Assembly (NCBI GenBank): GCA_951799405.1
Contig: OX637344.1
Coordinates: forward strand, 4,712,001-4,776,000
Direction of reading: 5' to 3'
Length of the DNA: 64,000 nt
Source: Agapetus fuscipes
Taxonomy: Eukaryota; Arthropoda; Insecta; Trichoptera; Glossosomatidae
In this document: positions 10,622 through 21,471 of the stretch, piece after piece
How positions within the stretch are numbered: the stretch's first letter is position 1
How the letters are laid out: each line of letters begins with the position of its first letter
Notes under the pieces: model-generated
Seen by the model: only the letters and a program-made list of their open reading frames with translations
The model's database searches: none
Told to the model about the DNA's origin: nothing
Made by a program: the position numbers and the translations under genes

Positions 10622-10735
10622 AACGGATTTTACTGACCGTGCAAAAGAGAAGAACGATTTTCTCTACGTTTCGTCGGAGTCATATCCGACGTCCTCAGGA
10701 GACGTGTCTCTTCTACAAAGAAGAACCACGAACTG
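10622..10735 (-). ncRNA. Hammerhead-ribozyme-like motif, Penelope-type
   Basis: - strand CTGAGGA, stem GTCGG/CCGAC, then GAAAC (10698-10668). A possible helix I (GAGA/TCTC) precedes it. Closely related to 63297-63392. Confidence 0.5.
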
Positions 10736-10817
10736 TTGAACCACGTCCGTTTTTTTTCATTCTATAACTCACTCATTCTATAACCACTTTCATTCTATAA
10801 CTCACTCAGAACCACTC

Positions 10818-11065
10818 TTTGACTGATTGGTATGCGGCTGACCACCCATACTGTAAAAAATGGTTCACTTTGCCAATGTCACCCCTGTTTCAGGGAAGGT
10901 CGGCAAGAGTTGCAGGGCTTATGTTCATTTGAGATTGGGGTTTTTATATTGTAGGTCCACATGCAGCATGTGTAAGCGCGAAATTATGCATGTCTGCTTG
11001 TGGGAATGCATTTAATATGAATCTCAAATGATACATATCTTTGCAGCTTAGATTTAGATTTAGAT
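10818..11065 (+). repeat. Element C
   Basis: Full-length; 5' end slightly changed (GACTGATTGGTATGCGGC), tail TTAGATTTAGATTTAGATA. Confidence 0.92.
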
Positions 11066-11282
11066 ATAAAATGTCTAACGACCGTAATCATAATTTAAAA
11101 TCTAAATTACGTAAGGTGTATATTTCTATCCTATAAATGATCCTATACCAAAAAAAAAATCCGAAATTATTTAGCATCACGTTTATATGTAGGTACGCTA
11201 TATATTCCTAGTCATTTTTAATGTTATTTATTCCAATGATTTTTTCCATTTTTATTGTACCTACTGAAAAAAAAAACTTTAG

Positions 11283-11345
11283 CAAACGTTGGTATACGAA
11301 CCCGAGTCACTCGAGCCATAGTCTAGTACTATATCCGCTCGGCCA
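11283..11345 (-). mobile_element. tRNA-like SINE head of another family
   Basis: The - strand reads TGGCCGAGCGGATATAGTAC and then ACTCGGGTTCGTATACC, with A- and B-box-like spacing. It is neither SINE-A nor SINE-B. Confidence 0.5.
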
Positions 11346-11568
11346 TGTTGTATGTCACCTACAGGGTGCAAAGGACTGTATTTAAAATGTGACAAAACTT
11401 TTTAGTAAATTAATATGTAATGGTGCACAGAAAACTAAAACGTCCTTCCAAGTGCGGTGCTCCAACAAATTTGCGTGATGTAATTTGCATTATCCCTTTG
11501 AGAGTCAATACGGTGGGACGTGTTTGGCGCTCACCAGTACCCCGAGTGTAAAACATACCTCCCCTCGT

Positions 11569-11665
11569 TCGCGTAAGTAGTAAAAATGTATGGAAAGTAA
11601 ATCTCTCACTAGGTGTGCTGTTGCATTTGTGATACATTTTTCTATTTACGCGATCGAGGGGAGTT
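11569..11665. mobile_element. MITE-E, complete (~97 bp)
   Basis: Inverted ends CTCCCCTCGTTCGCGTAA and TTTACGCGATCGAGGGGAG enclose an ATGTATGGAAAGTAAATC core. Confidence 0.85.
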
Positions 11666-11903
11666 TATGTGGGGTACAGGTGCGGTCTTTGTATCAACTC
11701 TGTCAAACGGGAAATCCTGGTAACATTCCCTCCTAATGCCTCTCATTGCCTTACTAAAACTTTCTGTACAGCTAAATTTCATGCAGAGCAATATGGCCTT
11801 AGGTACTACGGATACTAAGTTATATGTTCAGACCATAAAGTAATAATAATATAGTTCAGAGGTTTAGGCAGTGTCCCAAATATAAAAATAAATAAACATA
11901 TAC

Positions 11904-12079
11904 AATCGCCACCTGGTAAAACTGAACAAATGCTGATTCAAAACATTTATTGAGTGAAGTTCTCATAGTACTATGTGAAATAATTATAAAGAATTTCTCA
12001 TGATAAACTTTTATCACATTTGTTTAGTGTTATCTCTCGTAGAAAATAGGACAAAATGTGCAATATGTCTTGATAATAC
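11904..12079 (+). mobile_element. MITE-F, left part
   Basis: ATCGCCACCTGGTAAAACTG and the TTATCTCTCGTAGAAAATAG core; right end lost. Confidence 0.6.
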
Positions 12080-12640
12080 GCAGATTCAATTTTCATTAAT
12101 TTTTTTGTAAAATGCAATGACACACCCCATGGCGTTTTACAAAAATATGTGGAAACTCATATTCTCTGTAAAGGCGCTGTCTTACTTTCCATACATTTTT
12201 TGGCAGATACAAATTAGCATCACCCATGGCGTTTTACCAAAAATAATTGTGGAAACGAAAATGATCTTTAGAAGCGCTGTTTTAATTTTCATACATTTTT
12301 TTTTCAAATTCAATGGCATAACATATTCCGTGATCTGTGGGCATAACCCATGGCATAACACCAAAAATGTATAGTAACGAAAATTCTCTGTAGAGGCGCT
12401 AATTCAATTTTGATACATTTTTTTGGTAAATGCAATCACATGACCCATAGCATTTTAACAAAAATATGAGGAAACGAAAATGCTCTATGGAAGCGCTGTT
12501 TTAATTTTGATACAATTTTTTGGTAATTGCAATGGTAAAAAGTATAAACCATGGCGATTTAGCAAAAATATGTGGAACTAAAATGTTGCCAAATTGTTGT
12601 ATGAATTTGTCATACATTTTTTTGGTACGTGCAAGAACGC
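12080..12640. repeat. Degenerate tandem array, ~100-120-bp units
   Basis: Five diverged units recur around CCATGGCGTTTTAC (about 12128, 12226, 12347, 12445 and 12547), each with a TGTGGAAACGAAAATG segment, an AGCGCTGTTTTAATTTT segment and GATACATTTTTTTGG. The inner part resembles the core of the small MITEs at 414-500, 11569-11665 and 17879-17983. Confidence 0.8.
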
Positions 12641-13187
12641 CTAGTTTTATACTTTGGGTACCGCAGTAACTGTTGCACATATAATATTATGATTCACTGC
12701 ATGATCTTTTCACCAAGTAACATATTTCACTGTTATAATAAACTAACCTAAAACCTCATATCAAAATTATATTTTCAAATAAAACATGAAAAAATAATAT
12801 TATCCTGCCAATAATGTAGAGATTTGAAATAGCGCTTTCTGCATAAAGAAATTGGCAACGTTTTACTTTGTTTTTTCCTAAAGATATTTTAGTCAAAATA
12901 CAATAATCAATAATTTTATGTGCTAGCAAATTTTATTTCAACAATAAAGAAATATTTCCATAAGTGAGTGTCATCTAGCGGTAAAATTTAGAAGCTTATA
13001 TTTACCAGCAGCGCTCTCGCTATCATACTGGCGGCCCCACGACACACTTATAATATTGTACCAATGATTCTTCACTTATTTTTTGACAAAACGAGTGAAA
13101 ATAACACAAAATAACTGTTTTACAGTCAAAAAATATTTTTCATTTGCATTTTTAAAATGTAAAAAAAAAATTAAAAAGAAAAAAAAA
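12641..13187. other. AT-rich non-coding sequence
   Basis: Nothing recognised. Confidence 0.55.
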
Positions 13188-13545
13188 GGTGGTCGCATCT
13201 GAATTAGAAAGCGGGTTTGGTACATGTAGCGGTAACTCGGAGCATTGTCCGACTGGGAGCGTGGCGTCTCTTGTAATCCGGCTACTCGGAGGTCGGAACC
13301 GGAGGACGGTTTGAGGTCGGGGCTCCTGCCTGTGAAGCGGTCCACGTTGACTGGACGTCCGCACTAAGCCCGCCATCAATATGGTCGGCCGGGAGGAGTC
13401 CCGGGCGACCAGGTTGCCTAAGGAGAGGCGCACCGGGCCAGGGCGGAAACGCAGCAGCCAAAAGTCTCCGTGGCGGGCAGTAGTGGGACAGCGTGCGGGA
13501 GTGGCGGCCCACAGGCAGCCCGGCCAACACAATCAGACACGGTTC
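13188..13545. other. GC-rich island of unknown nature
   Basis: About 350 bp of high GC, bounded by A-rich sequence on the left and T-rich on the right. Several frames are open but none resembles a known protein; on the - strand proline- and arginine-rich peptides of up to 126 codons overlap. It might be the UTR of a GC-rich LINE or a small exon. Confidence 0.45.
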
Positions 13546-13623
13546 TTTTGCCACTTTTTCCCATTTTTCTTTTTTCCAAATAAATTTTCCCCCTTTATTT
13601 TTTAACTATATTTTTTTGCTTTT

Positions 13624-13812
13624 TTAAAGTCACTCCTGTTTCAGGAAGGTCGGCAAGAGTTGAGAGGACTTATGTTCATTTGAAATGGAGTTTTATCTTG
13701 TACCTAGTATAAGCATTACGGTACGTGTGCGCAGCTTTTCGTGTCTCCTTATGCGAATGCATTTATGCATGTAATATGAATCTTAAATGTAATATATCCC
13801 AACAACTTGTAT
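13624..13812 (+). repeat. Element C, 5' truncated
   Basis: From AAGTCACTCCTGTTTCAGG to AATATATCCCAACAACTT; diverged. Confidence 0.75.
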
Positions 13813-13954
13813 TGCAATTTATAAGCGCGGTGTTTTTTTTTCAGTACTCTGTATTTTCATGTTATTTTTACGTTTCATTAGGTACTATTGCTATCGTTTT
13901 TTGCCATATTTTTTAAAGTTGCTTGAATTCCTTTCACATTTTTGTCATTATTTA

Positions 13955-14118
13955 TATAATCTAAGTGGCATTTTTTTGCATTAATTTTGGCAGACACGTG
14001 TAACGTACATACATGAACGTCCAAATAAACCAAACCCCACATGAATTGTACTAACTCTTACAGTCTTACTTCCTTTTTTGAAAAAGGCGTGGCATTGGCA
14101 AAAATAAACCAAGTTTTA
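13955..14118 (-). repeat. Element C, strongly diverged
   Basis: TAATCTAAGTGGC at the left and GGCGTGGCATTGGCAAAAAT at the right keep the element order. Confidence 0.6.
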
Positions 14119-14249
14119 TCTGCATGTTTCGCAATCATAACCAGTTATCTACCTACTTCATATTTTCTTGCAACTAACCACTTCCCTCTTTTGTCATATT
14201 TTCAGGTTACACATTTAAAATATGAACTCAAAGTTTCACTTCTTAGTAT

Positions 14250-14946
14250 TGTGGTGCAGCGTTTCCCCCAGTCAACTACAACAGAACGCCACTGGTCACT
14301 GCCCGGCGAAAACAATAGACGGCCCGGAACAAAGGGATCTACGGCGATCTCTCATTGGCCGACACTAGCTAGGAGCCGACAGTGGACTTATTAACTGTAG
14401 TATAAAGATAGGCCGCTGTCGGCTGGGAGGGCAAGACAATCTCAACACTCGACGAATACACACGCTCGCCCGCTCGCTCTCGCCTGACACCAACACTTCG
14501 CCTGACGACCGGACACTGCCAGCACCCCCTCCGCCACTCTTCAACCGCAAGAAACTCGGGGAACTGCATTGCTGCCTACAATACCTGGCCACCACGGCTA
14601 ACTGCTCTCAGGATCGAGAAACCTCTCCAAACCCATCCTTTCCTTCCGAGCTCAACAGACGCAAGTTTCGATCCCATAGTGGACCTTTTCAGGACCACTC
14701 TTTCTCTCAAAAGTTTCACGCCTTGCATCTAGCAGCTCACTCTTCTTTCCGCTAACCTTCACCCTCCTCCAAACTCTTCCGCACTCTCGGACATCCTCCG
14801 TGAGACCATGGGAACTATTTGGAGACCGGAGATCGACACGCCGCGACAGTCTCTGGAAACAAGACTGCCGAACGCCCTTCAAGAAATCACAACAATATTG
14901 TAAAAAAGCTGTACACAGAATTTTTCCAATAAACGAAGTTTCCACA
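14250..14946 (+). mobile_element. Solo LTR (697 bp) of an LTR retrotransposon
   Basis: Starts TGTGGTGCAGCG and ends GTTTCCACA, with ends inverted to each other (TGTGG/CCACA). A 4-bp target duplication GTAT stands on both sides (14246-14249 and 14947-14950). Inside are a CCATT-type region, TATAAA at 14401-14406 and AATAAA at 14928-14933, the order U3-R-U5 expected of a + strand LTR. No gag or pol follows, so it is a recombined solo LTR. TG...CA ends with a 4-bp duplication suit the Gypsy group, but the family is not proven. Confidence 0.85.
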
Positions 14947-15429
14947 GTATCATTACTTTGTAATTATTTTTTATTACTTCGCAATAATTGAAAACTAGGA
15001 AACTTGTACCAACCAACATTACCCCTGTTTCAAAAGGAGGCTGTAAAAGACAGAACTAACGTCAATTTTTTTTTATACCACCTTCTCTTTTTTATGTAAT
15101 ACTCGTATTACATCACTAAAACAAGGACAATATTTCGGATTCTATTATTCTCATTTCGCTTTCTTTTGTTTTATCATTCTTTTCCCTCTGTTTACGCCTG
15201 CTATTCGGTTTCTTCACACATTCCCTTCAGTGACAATATACATGTTTATACCATTACAATGCCAGTAAGATATATTGTCATGCTTCTAACATGACGTATG
15301 AAGGGTGAATAACAACAAACCTTTTCGAGAGGAAATAAAAAATACTACATTCTTACTTCACACCTACCATGTGATTGTTTTGTTGTTATTACTTACTCGC
15401 TACAAAAATATTTTTTACAGATACTTTAT

Positions 15430-15685
15430 CCCTTGATGTATTATAGGTTGGTATGAGGCTTACCAACAATGCTGTAAATAATGGTTTACTTTGCCAATGT
15501 CACCCCTGTTGCAGGGAACGACGACAAAAGGGGCTGGGTTTATGTTCACTTGAGGTTTGATTTTTGAATTGTATAAGTACACGTGCAGCTTTTCTAAGCG
15601 ATAACTAACACGTGTCTGTTTGTTGGCATTCAGTTAATATGAACTTTAAATGCTAATACCTATGTCTTTGCATATTAGATTAGAT
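15430..15685 (+). repeat. Element C
   Basis: CCTTGATGTATTATAGGTTG to ATTAGATTAGATTTGAT. Confidence 0.88.
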
Positions 15686-16486
15686 TTGATATGCGTTTAT
15701 TGTCATAAAAAAATAGGGATACTTGCTTAAAGTTAGACAATAATGTTATCCCTTAATGTTCGTTTTTTGTAAATAGATAAGGAACTCAGCCTTATATCTA
15801 ACCTTACAGCATAACTAAATCCAAAATTTTATTGTTTTTAATCCCATCGACGCCAAACTTCACATGAACCATTCCGAGAATGTTTTACATGTTTCCTGAT
15901 AAAAATACTAAAATCGGTCGAACGGTTTATGAGTCCATAGGGAACAAACCTATACTTACATAGTACATACATACTTGCATTCAGTTTTATTTATTAGAGA
16001 AGATCGTTCGGAGTTAGTTTACATGTTTTCTAGAAACTTCTTTAGTTTCGGAATCGCTGGCCAATTTTTAAGTAGAGCCAAAACATAAAAACGCAATAAG
16101 ATACTTATATTAAAATCCGTCATGCACTTATATATTTTTTTCTAATTTGCAACTTTAATAATCGCTGTTCTAGATGGCCATTTCTAAAAATAAACTTTTT
16201 CATTTTTCTTCCCTATGAATGAAATATTTAATTAAAATCTATTCGTTTCAAAAGAAGGAAGACTATTTCAAGTCTTGCTTCATTAAATGAAAGCATACTT
16301 ACTCTTATTTCCTACACTTAAATCGGTCTTTCAACAACAAACAGAAATAAAAATAAATAAATAAAATCTTAGAAAACTGCTCGGATTATGTTCTTTTATT
16401 ACAATTAAATAGCTCTGCACCCCAAGTACAAACAAAAGGTATATGGAAACTAAAACAACGCCTCTAGTGAGTAGGTATCTTACATA
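15686..16486. other. AT-rich non-coding sequence
   Basis: 15840-15985 (CATCGACGCCAAACTTCAC, GAACGGTTTATGAGTCCATA) has the look of an old repeat; no gene. Confidence 0.5.
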
Positions 16487-16850
16487 TCTAATCTAAGTTG
16501 CAAAGATATGTTACATTGGAGATTCATATTACATGCATTCTCACAACCAGACACGTAGGTACAAGTTTGCGCTTGCACATGCGTCATGTGAACCTACAAC
16601 ATAAAAACCAAATCTCAAATGGACATACACCCTGCAACTCTTGCCATCCTTCCCTGTAACAGGGGTGACATTGGCAAAGTGAACCATTTTTACAGCATGG
16701 GTGGTCAGCCGCATACCAGCCTATAAGTCAAGGAACATTCACGACAAATTACATTTTATAAATCAGTAAATAATAATATAATCAAAACTAAACAGAAAAA
16801 AAATTCCAATTTAACAAACCCTAGCCGCCAACATTACAGATCAACCGCCA
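16487..16850 (-). repeat. Element C with LINE-type upstream extension
   Basis: Element C to about 16735, then an extension (GACAAATTACATTTTATAAA, CCCTAGCCGCCAACATTACA) shared with 25841-25965 and 22195-22335. Confidence 0.85.
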
Positions 16851-17457
16851 ACACCAAAAAAAAATCCACGCCATCGTTGAGTTTAAATTTAATATTTTAT
16901 ACCTACTTGGCGTAATGATAGTTTCTAAGGGTGACTGGTTAGAACGACACAGTGACATAATGACACATGACAGATCATGACTATGACAAAACAACACAAG
17001 GACAAAACATCGCATACTCAAAACAGAACATACCATAAACGGCACAGGAAAAGAAACATCACATGCCAACACAAACATTTATTTTACTCCACACGCTATA
17101 TTCGACTCGTACGCGGATAACGCGGTATGAGTTGCTCTTTTTGTGCAGCTTAGTTAGTTTTTATTTATCTAGTAATGATAATCTTGGGCGTTAATTTGTT
17201 TTATGAATTTTACCAAATAATATATTCGAATGAGTTCCATGTTCTCATGTTTCTTATGTCTCACTTTTCTGTCATTCCGTTTATGGTGTTTTGCGATGTT
17301 TTGTCATGTAATATTTTGTCTTATGATATTTTGTCATTGTGATGTACTTTCTTGTGATCTTTTGTCATAGTGATGTTTTTTCTTGTAATTTACTGTCATT
17401 TAATGTTCTGTCATGTGTCGTTCTGTCATGTGTACTTATGTCATGGGTAACTGTAAC
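16851..17457. other. ATGACA/TGTCAT-rich LINE tails
   Basis: TGACATAATGACACATGACA on one side and TTTTGTCATGTAATATTTTG on the other are inverted relatives, resembling the 15-bp satellite. Confidence 0.55.
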
Positions 17458-17755
17458 TCCGTCGCCATTCCGCTAGGGGTGGTAGAACCTCTGCAGAGCT
17501 GCCTACATTTCTTCCTATGTTTACATACCTCTTTCAATTCATTCATATCCATCACCTTTTTCATGCATTTTCTTCTTTTACGCTCACTTTGTATATCCCA
17601 TTATTTCACAATCTCCTCAATCTGATCACTCCATACTTTTTTCGGTCGTCCCTTCCCTCTTTTTCCTTTCACACTTTCTTTGTATACATACTTTGTCAGT
17701 CTATCATCATTCATTCTTTCCACATGCCCAAACCATCTCATCACATTATTTTGTA
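17458..17755 (-). pseudogene. LINE C-terminus fragment (GRPRK-type)
   Basis: The - strand reads MRWFGHVERMNDDRLTKYVY, KGKRGKGRPKKVWSDQIEE and KVMDMNELKEVCKH, then TAATGACAT-rich tail sequence toward 17250. Confidence 0.82.
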
Positions 17756-17878
17756 AGTACCTACGTCCTGTCATTATGTCGTTCTATCATAGAACCATTT
17801 CCAAGAGCCCGACTAGTCTTCCTCAAGGGAGTTTTGTTCTCAGCTTTTTACCCCGGGAGTATAAAAGATTGCTTAAAA

Positions 17879-17983
17879 GCACCTCGATCGCGTAAATCAG
17901 AAGAATGTATGAAAACTAAATCGCAACACAGGAGTGCCGTCGTATATTCCATGCATTTTAAAATTTACGCGGTTGACGGGAGT
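17879..17983. mobile_element. MITE-E, diverged
   Basis: GCACCTCGATCGCGTAAAT to ATTTACGCGGTTGACGGGAG. Confidence 0.78.
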
Positions 17984-18518
17984 TGGTGTGAATGTTTTAT
18001 AATCGGGGTACTTTGCGTGACATTACGATCTAAGGACGTATAGCAAAGTCGTACAGCCATTTTCCTTATTTTTCTCCGTATAAACTACAAAGCATCCATC
18101 TTCTTTATTTTCCACTCACCTGATCTTCACTTTTATCTGTTTTTTTAGAGTTTCTCCCGGCGGTAGTAAACTTAGCACCCATCTCATATTATTTACTACT
18201 CGTATTAACGATCTCGTTTATATGTTTTTTTTACACCATTAAATTTCATTAATGTAATTTATACGACAAAACAGGTTGCCAGATCGATAAGCATTTTTTT
18301 CATTGGAAAATATTTTATAAATAAATTGCATGTTCTTCCACGGACCACTTTTAAGGCATTGAAGGACCAACTTTAGTCCTCAGGCCACTGCTAAGGAACC
18401 TGTGAAATATGTGCCTTGTGCGAACTGTTTTGTGCTATCGCTTTAGTGTTTCTATGCGTATTTTACTTTACATACCCGTAAAAATATGTGGCTTTCTGGT
18501 TGTCAAATCATTAGAAAC
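17984..18518. other. AT-rich intronic or upstream sequence
   Basis: Nothing recognised before the foldback at 18519. Confidence 0.5.
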
Positions 18519-18723
18519 CCTCCAGGGGTGGAAGTCTCGACGTCCGTCGATAGATCTTACCGTATCTATTTGACGGAATAAAACATAGCGGCGTATCAAG
18601 GGCTGATACATTTTTTATGCAACACGATCGGTTTTTCAGGCACCACTATGTTTTATTCTATCCTATCTTCAAATAGGTGCGGTAAAATCTATTGAAGGCC
18701 GTCGAAACGTCCACCGCTGGAGG
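18519..18723. mobile_element. Foldback MITE next to the duplicated acceptor array
   Basis: Arms CCTCCAGGGGTGGAAGTCTC... and ...GAAACGTCCACCGCTGGAGG pair over about 70 bp with AATAAAACATA / TATGTTTTATT inside. Its right end touches the first decoy acceptor. Confidence 0.8.
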
Positions 18724-19085
18724 TTCAACGCTATAGACAAGGCGTTAACCATTACCTAGACTGCAAGTCTAAGTCAACTTGACCATGATCGGTTTTATAT
18801 GACATCACTGAGAGCATTTCTTGTGCCAGATGTAACGCTATAGTCAAGGCTTTAAGCATCGAACCACAAGTCTAAGATCAAATTGACCACCATCGGCTTT
18901 AGATGACATCACTGAGAGCATTTCTTGTTCCAGATTAACACTATAGCCAAGGCTTCAATCATTACCTAGACTGCAAGTCTAAGATCAAATTGACCACCAT
19001 CGGTTCTAGATGACAACACTGACAGCATTTCTTGTTCCAGGTGCAATGTGATAGCCAAGGCGCTCATCTACTTCCTGCTGCCGCT
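18721..19085 (+). repeat. Reiterated splice-acceptor region before exon A
   Basis: A unit of about 105 bp, ending in a 3' splice acceptor plus the first bases of exon A, is tandemly repeated. Potential AG acceptors end at 18722, 18829, 18933 and 19040 (the real one), spaced 107, 104 and 107 bp. Each is followed by a version of the exon start (C-N-x-I-x-K-A in the frame of the true exon). The first, second and third copies soon reach stops (for example CNAIVKAL then a stop about 15 codons in). The shared intronic part contains CTGCAAGTCTAAG, GATGACATCACTGAGAGC and TTTCTTGTTCCAG. Confidence 0.85.
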
Positions 19086-19243
19086 GTTTGTGATCGCCTG
19101 CTTCTACGTCCTGATGGCCCGCAGACTGCAGGCCAGCGCCAGGGACCTCCCGGGGGCTCTCCACGGAGCCATGGGGGCGCAGGGCGCCGCTCAAGCAAGG
19201 GCCAGGAGACACGTGGCCAGGATGGTACTGGCATTCGTGCTAG
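19041..19243 (+). CDS. CCHaR: CCHamide-receptor-like GPCR, internal exon A (TM5, ICL3, start of TM6)
   Basis: Internal coding exon of a rhodopsin-family neuropeptide receptor in the plasma membrane. The acceptor is TTGTTCCAG ending at 19040; the first base completes a split codon, then the frame reads CNVIAKALIYFLLPLFVIAC, a hydrophobic TM5. It continues through FYVLMARRLQ into a third intracellular loop rich in Ala, Gly and Arg (QARARRHVARM), a typical G-protein contact, and enters TM6 with VLAFVL. The donor TAG|GTGAGA follows 19243 and leaves one base (G) of the next codon, which exon B completes in frame. The MARRLQ and ARRHVARMVLAFV stretches are what I know from insect CCHamide receptors, relatives of vertebrate bombesin receptors; this is recalled family knowledge, not a search. 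The exon is GC-rich against an AT-rich background. Reiterated decoy acceptors precede it. GPCR identity is near certain; the CCHamide ligand is probable. Confidence 0.88.
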
Positions 19244-19283
19244 GTGAGAACTCTCATCATCTATGATTCTTCAATATTATTAA

Positions 19284-19364
19284 GATGACATGAAAATTCC
19301 TGTTCACCTGAAACGCAAGGTCTTTGAGCCATGCGTGCTTCCAATATTCACCTATGGCTTGGAA
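19284..19364 (+). pseudogene. RTE-like fragment just after exon A
   Basis: VHLKRKVFEPCVLPIFTYGL; same family as 19542-20085. Confidence 0.7.
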
Positions 19365-19541
19365 ACAAAAGGGCTTGAATTTGAATTTACACCTGTCGTT
19401 GGGAGGTACATCTTGCTTTTATGAAACTAGTAGTGCAAAAATATACAAAACAAGCTCGAGGTGGATTTTACCACACACAAATTTTTGTGTTAAATTTATT
19501 TTGTCCTACTATGTATGTAAATGTATGTCTAATCAAGCAAC

Positions 19542-20085
19542 TGAAATTACCAGAAGGGTAGCGCTGACATGGAGAGCTTTCGAAAATCTAGGCTACATCC
19601 TCAACGACACGAAAATGCCTGTTAACCTGAAACGCAAGGACTTGGCGTCATGCGTGCTTCCAATATCCACCTATGGCTTGGAAACAAAATGGCTCACTCA
19701 GTACAGCGTCAACAGACCGAGAACGTGCCAAAGAGACATTAAAAGGAGGATGCTGAGAATCAGCCTCAGAGACAGGATATCAAACCAGGAGATCCGTAGA
19801 CGCACTGGTGTCACTGATGTCATACAGCGAGTGGCCTGCTTAAAGTGAGGCTGAGCTGGTAACGTCGCAAGGTTAAACCATGACAGTTGACCGAAAAGGA
19901 TTGTCCAGTAGCGACCCAGGATGTCCAAGCGGGGAGCGGGGAGACCCCAACTGAGGTGGCTGGACGATATCAAGAGAACTCCAGGCAGAGGAAGGCTGAA
20001 CACAATAGCTGATAGACAGGAAAGGAATCGAGGAGGCCTACGTCCAGGAGTAGACTGAGAAAGGCTGAGGAAGAAGAAAAATTAA
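19542..20085 (+). pseudogene. RTE-like endonuclease/reverse transcriptase C-terminus
   Basis: TRRVALTWRAFENLGYILND, KRKDLASCVLPISTYGLETK, RDRISNQEIRRRTGVTDVIQ, then a broken AGNVAR...PKRIVQ region and RLNTIADRQERNRGGLRPGV. Stops and frameshifts from about 19846. Confidence 0.87.
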
Positions 20086-20549
20086 GATCATTTGAAATTT
20101 TATATTGAATCAAAAACGAATTTTTGTCACCAAGTTGTTGTTGAATAAATAAAAACCAGGACGGGTTTCTCTAGAAAATTAAACGCTTCTTGTATTGTAT
20201 TTCTTCTTGTATCCTTGCAGCTTAGATTATTGAAGATTGTAGAATACTGAAAGGGCTTTAAGTCTTGATAACCAAGCATAAAGCAACTTTTCTTAGTAAT
20301 GGAGAATGTAATCCTTCCGTTTCTTAAAAGATCTATACCGCATTATCTATAGAAATTTTCACATTGAAATTCGGTGTAAAGTCAAGTAGTTCATACTAAG
20401 TTCTAATAAGATTAGTCACGGGTTAAACAGATTTGTTGAATAACGCCGGGAGAGTTTTGAAATCTATTTTTAAGCTTCTTTCAACTTTATCGCTGAAATA
20501 ATCTGTCACCCAAAATATAATTTACAAAAGATCAGATATTCGGCTACAA
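20086..20549. other. AT-rich intronic sequence
   Basis: Nothing recognised. Confidence 0.5.
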
Positions 20550-21233
20550 CAGTGGATTTCAAACTGTTTTGGACCGGGGACAACTTTCGTGTTTTTTTTT
20601 TCGATCGGTTTATTTCTTGACTTATACGTTGGTATGAGGCCGACCACCAATACTGAAAAAAATGGTTCACTTCGTTCACACGTGTTTCAGGGAAGGTCGG
20701 TAAAAGTTGGATTATTTATGTTCATTTGATGTTTGGATTTTAATTTGTACGTACCTACACATGCAGCAAACGTAAGCGCGAACTTGTACGTGTCTGCTTG
20801 TGGGCATGCATTCAATATGAATTGGAAATGTTCGCATATCTTTGCAACTTAGAGTCCTTAGAGTAGATATTAACGATTTCCTTCTTGTAATCCGTCCAAC
20901 CCTGACAAATATACACTTGGGGCCTGCTTCGTCAACCTCCAATGAATATTTGATTGACACATCAAATTTTATTGCTTCATTCTGGTAAGGACCTCGGTTA
21001 AATATTTTTCGGAAAAGGGGTAATAATATGATGGAATTTGAACAGGAAATATGATGTACATCAGCTGATTTACGTACGAGTATATGCAACCAAATTTTGG
21101 ATTTATTTGGAAAAATCCCAATCCTATTTTGATTTTCGCCTGATTGGAGCTTAGTGCAACAGGCCTTTATTGTTAACCTGACGTTCCTGTGGACTAGCGC
21201 GGAGCTTTCACCTACAAAGGTTGAGAACCACTG
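20550..21233. mobile_element. Non-autonomous hAT-like element carrying element C
   Basis: Left end CAGTGGATTTCAAACTGTTT and right end GGTTGAGAACCACTG are hAT-type termini. Flanking 8-mers do not match, so the two ends may belong to different insertions. Confidence 0.5.
20613..20855 (+). repeat. Element C inside a hAT-like element
   Basis: CTTGACTTATACGTTGGTAT to CATATCTTTGCAACTTAG. Confidence 0.88.
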
Positions 21234-21471
21234 GTCCAGGGCGTTTGCTGAGAAGTCCTTTCAAGCCGCGTCGTCCTTGAGGCTTTTTCTTTTAAGTCAG
21301 CACATCTGACGAAGCCTGCGCGATCTAGGCATACAAAAGCCGCCACTTAAAGGTAAAGCAAAGTAGGGCATAAGTAAAAGAAAAGGAGGAAGGCATAAAA
21401 AGGTAAGCCATGCCTGTCTAGATATTGTTTGTATATCTATAATTTTTCTTAATTATTTGGGGGGATATGTA

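Noticed and set aside
13152..13605. Overlapping proline- and arginine-rich frames
   Set aside because: Open frames on both strands follow from high GC; no recognisable domain.
14041..14394. 117-codon open frame running into the solo LTR
   Set aside because: It crosses a diverged element C and the LTR start; composite by chance.
18829..18933. Real alternative first part of exon A
   Set aside because: Both decoy copies hit stops within about 15 codons, so they are not alternative coding exons, though splicing to them is possible.
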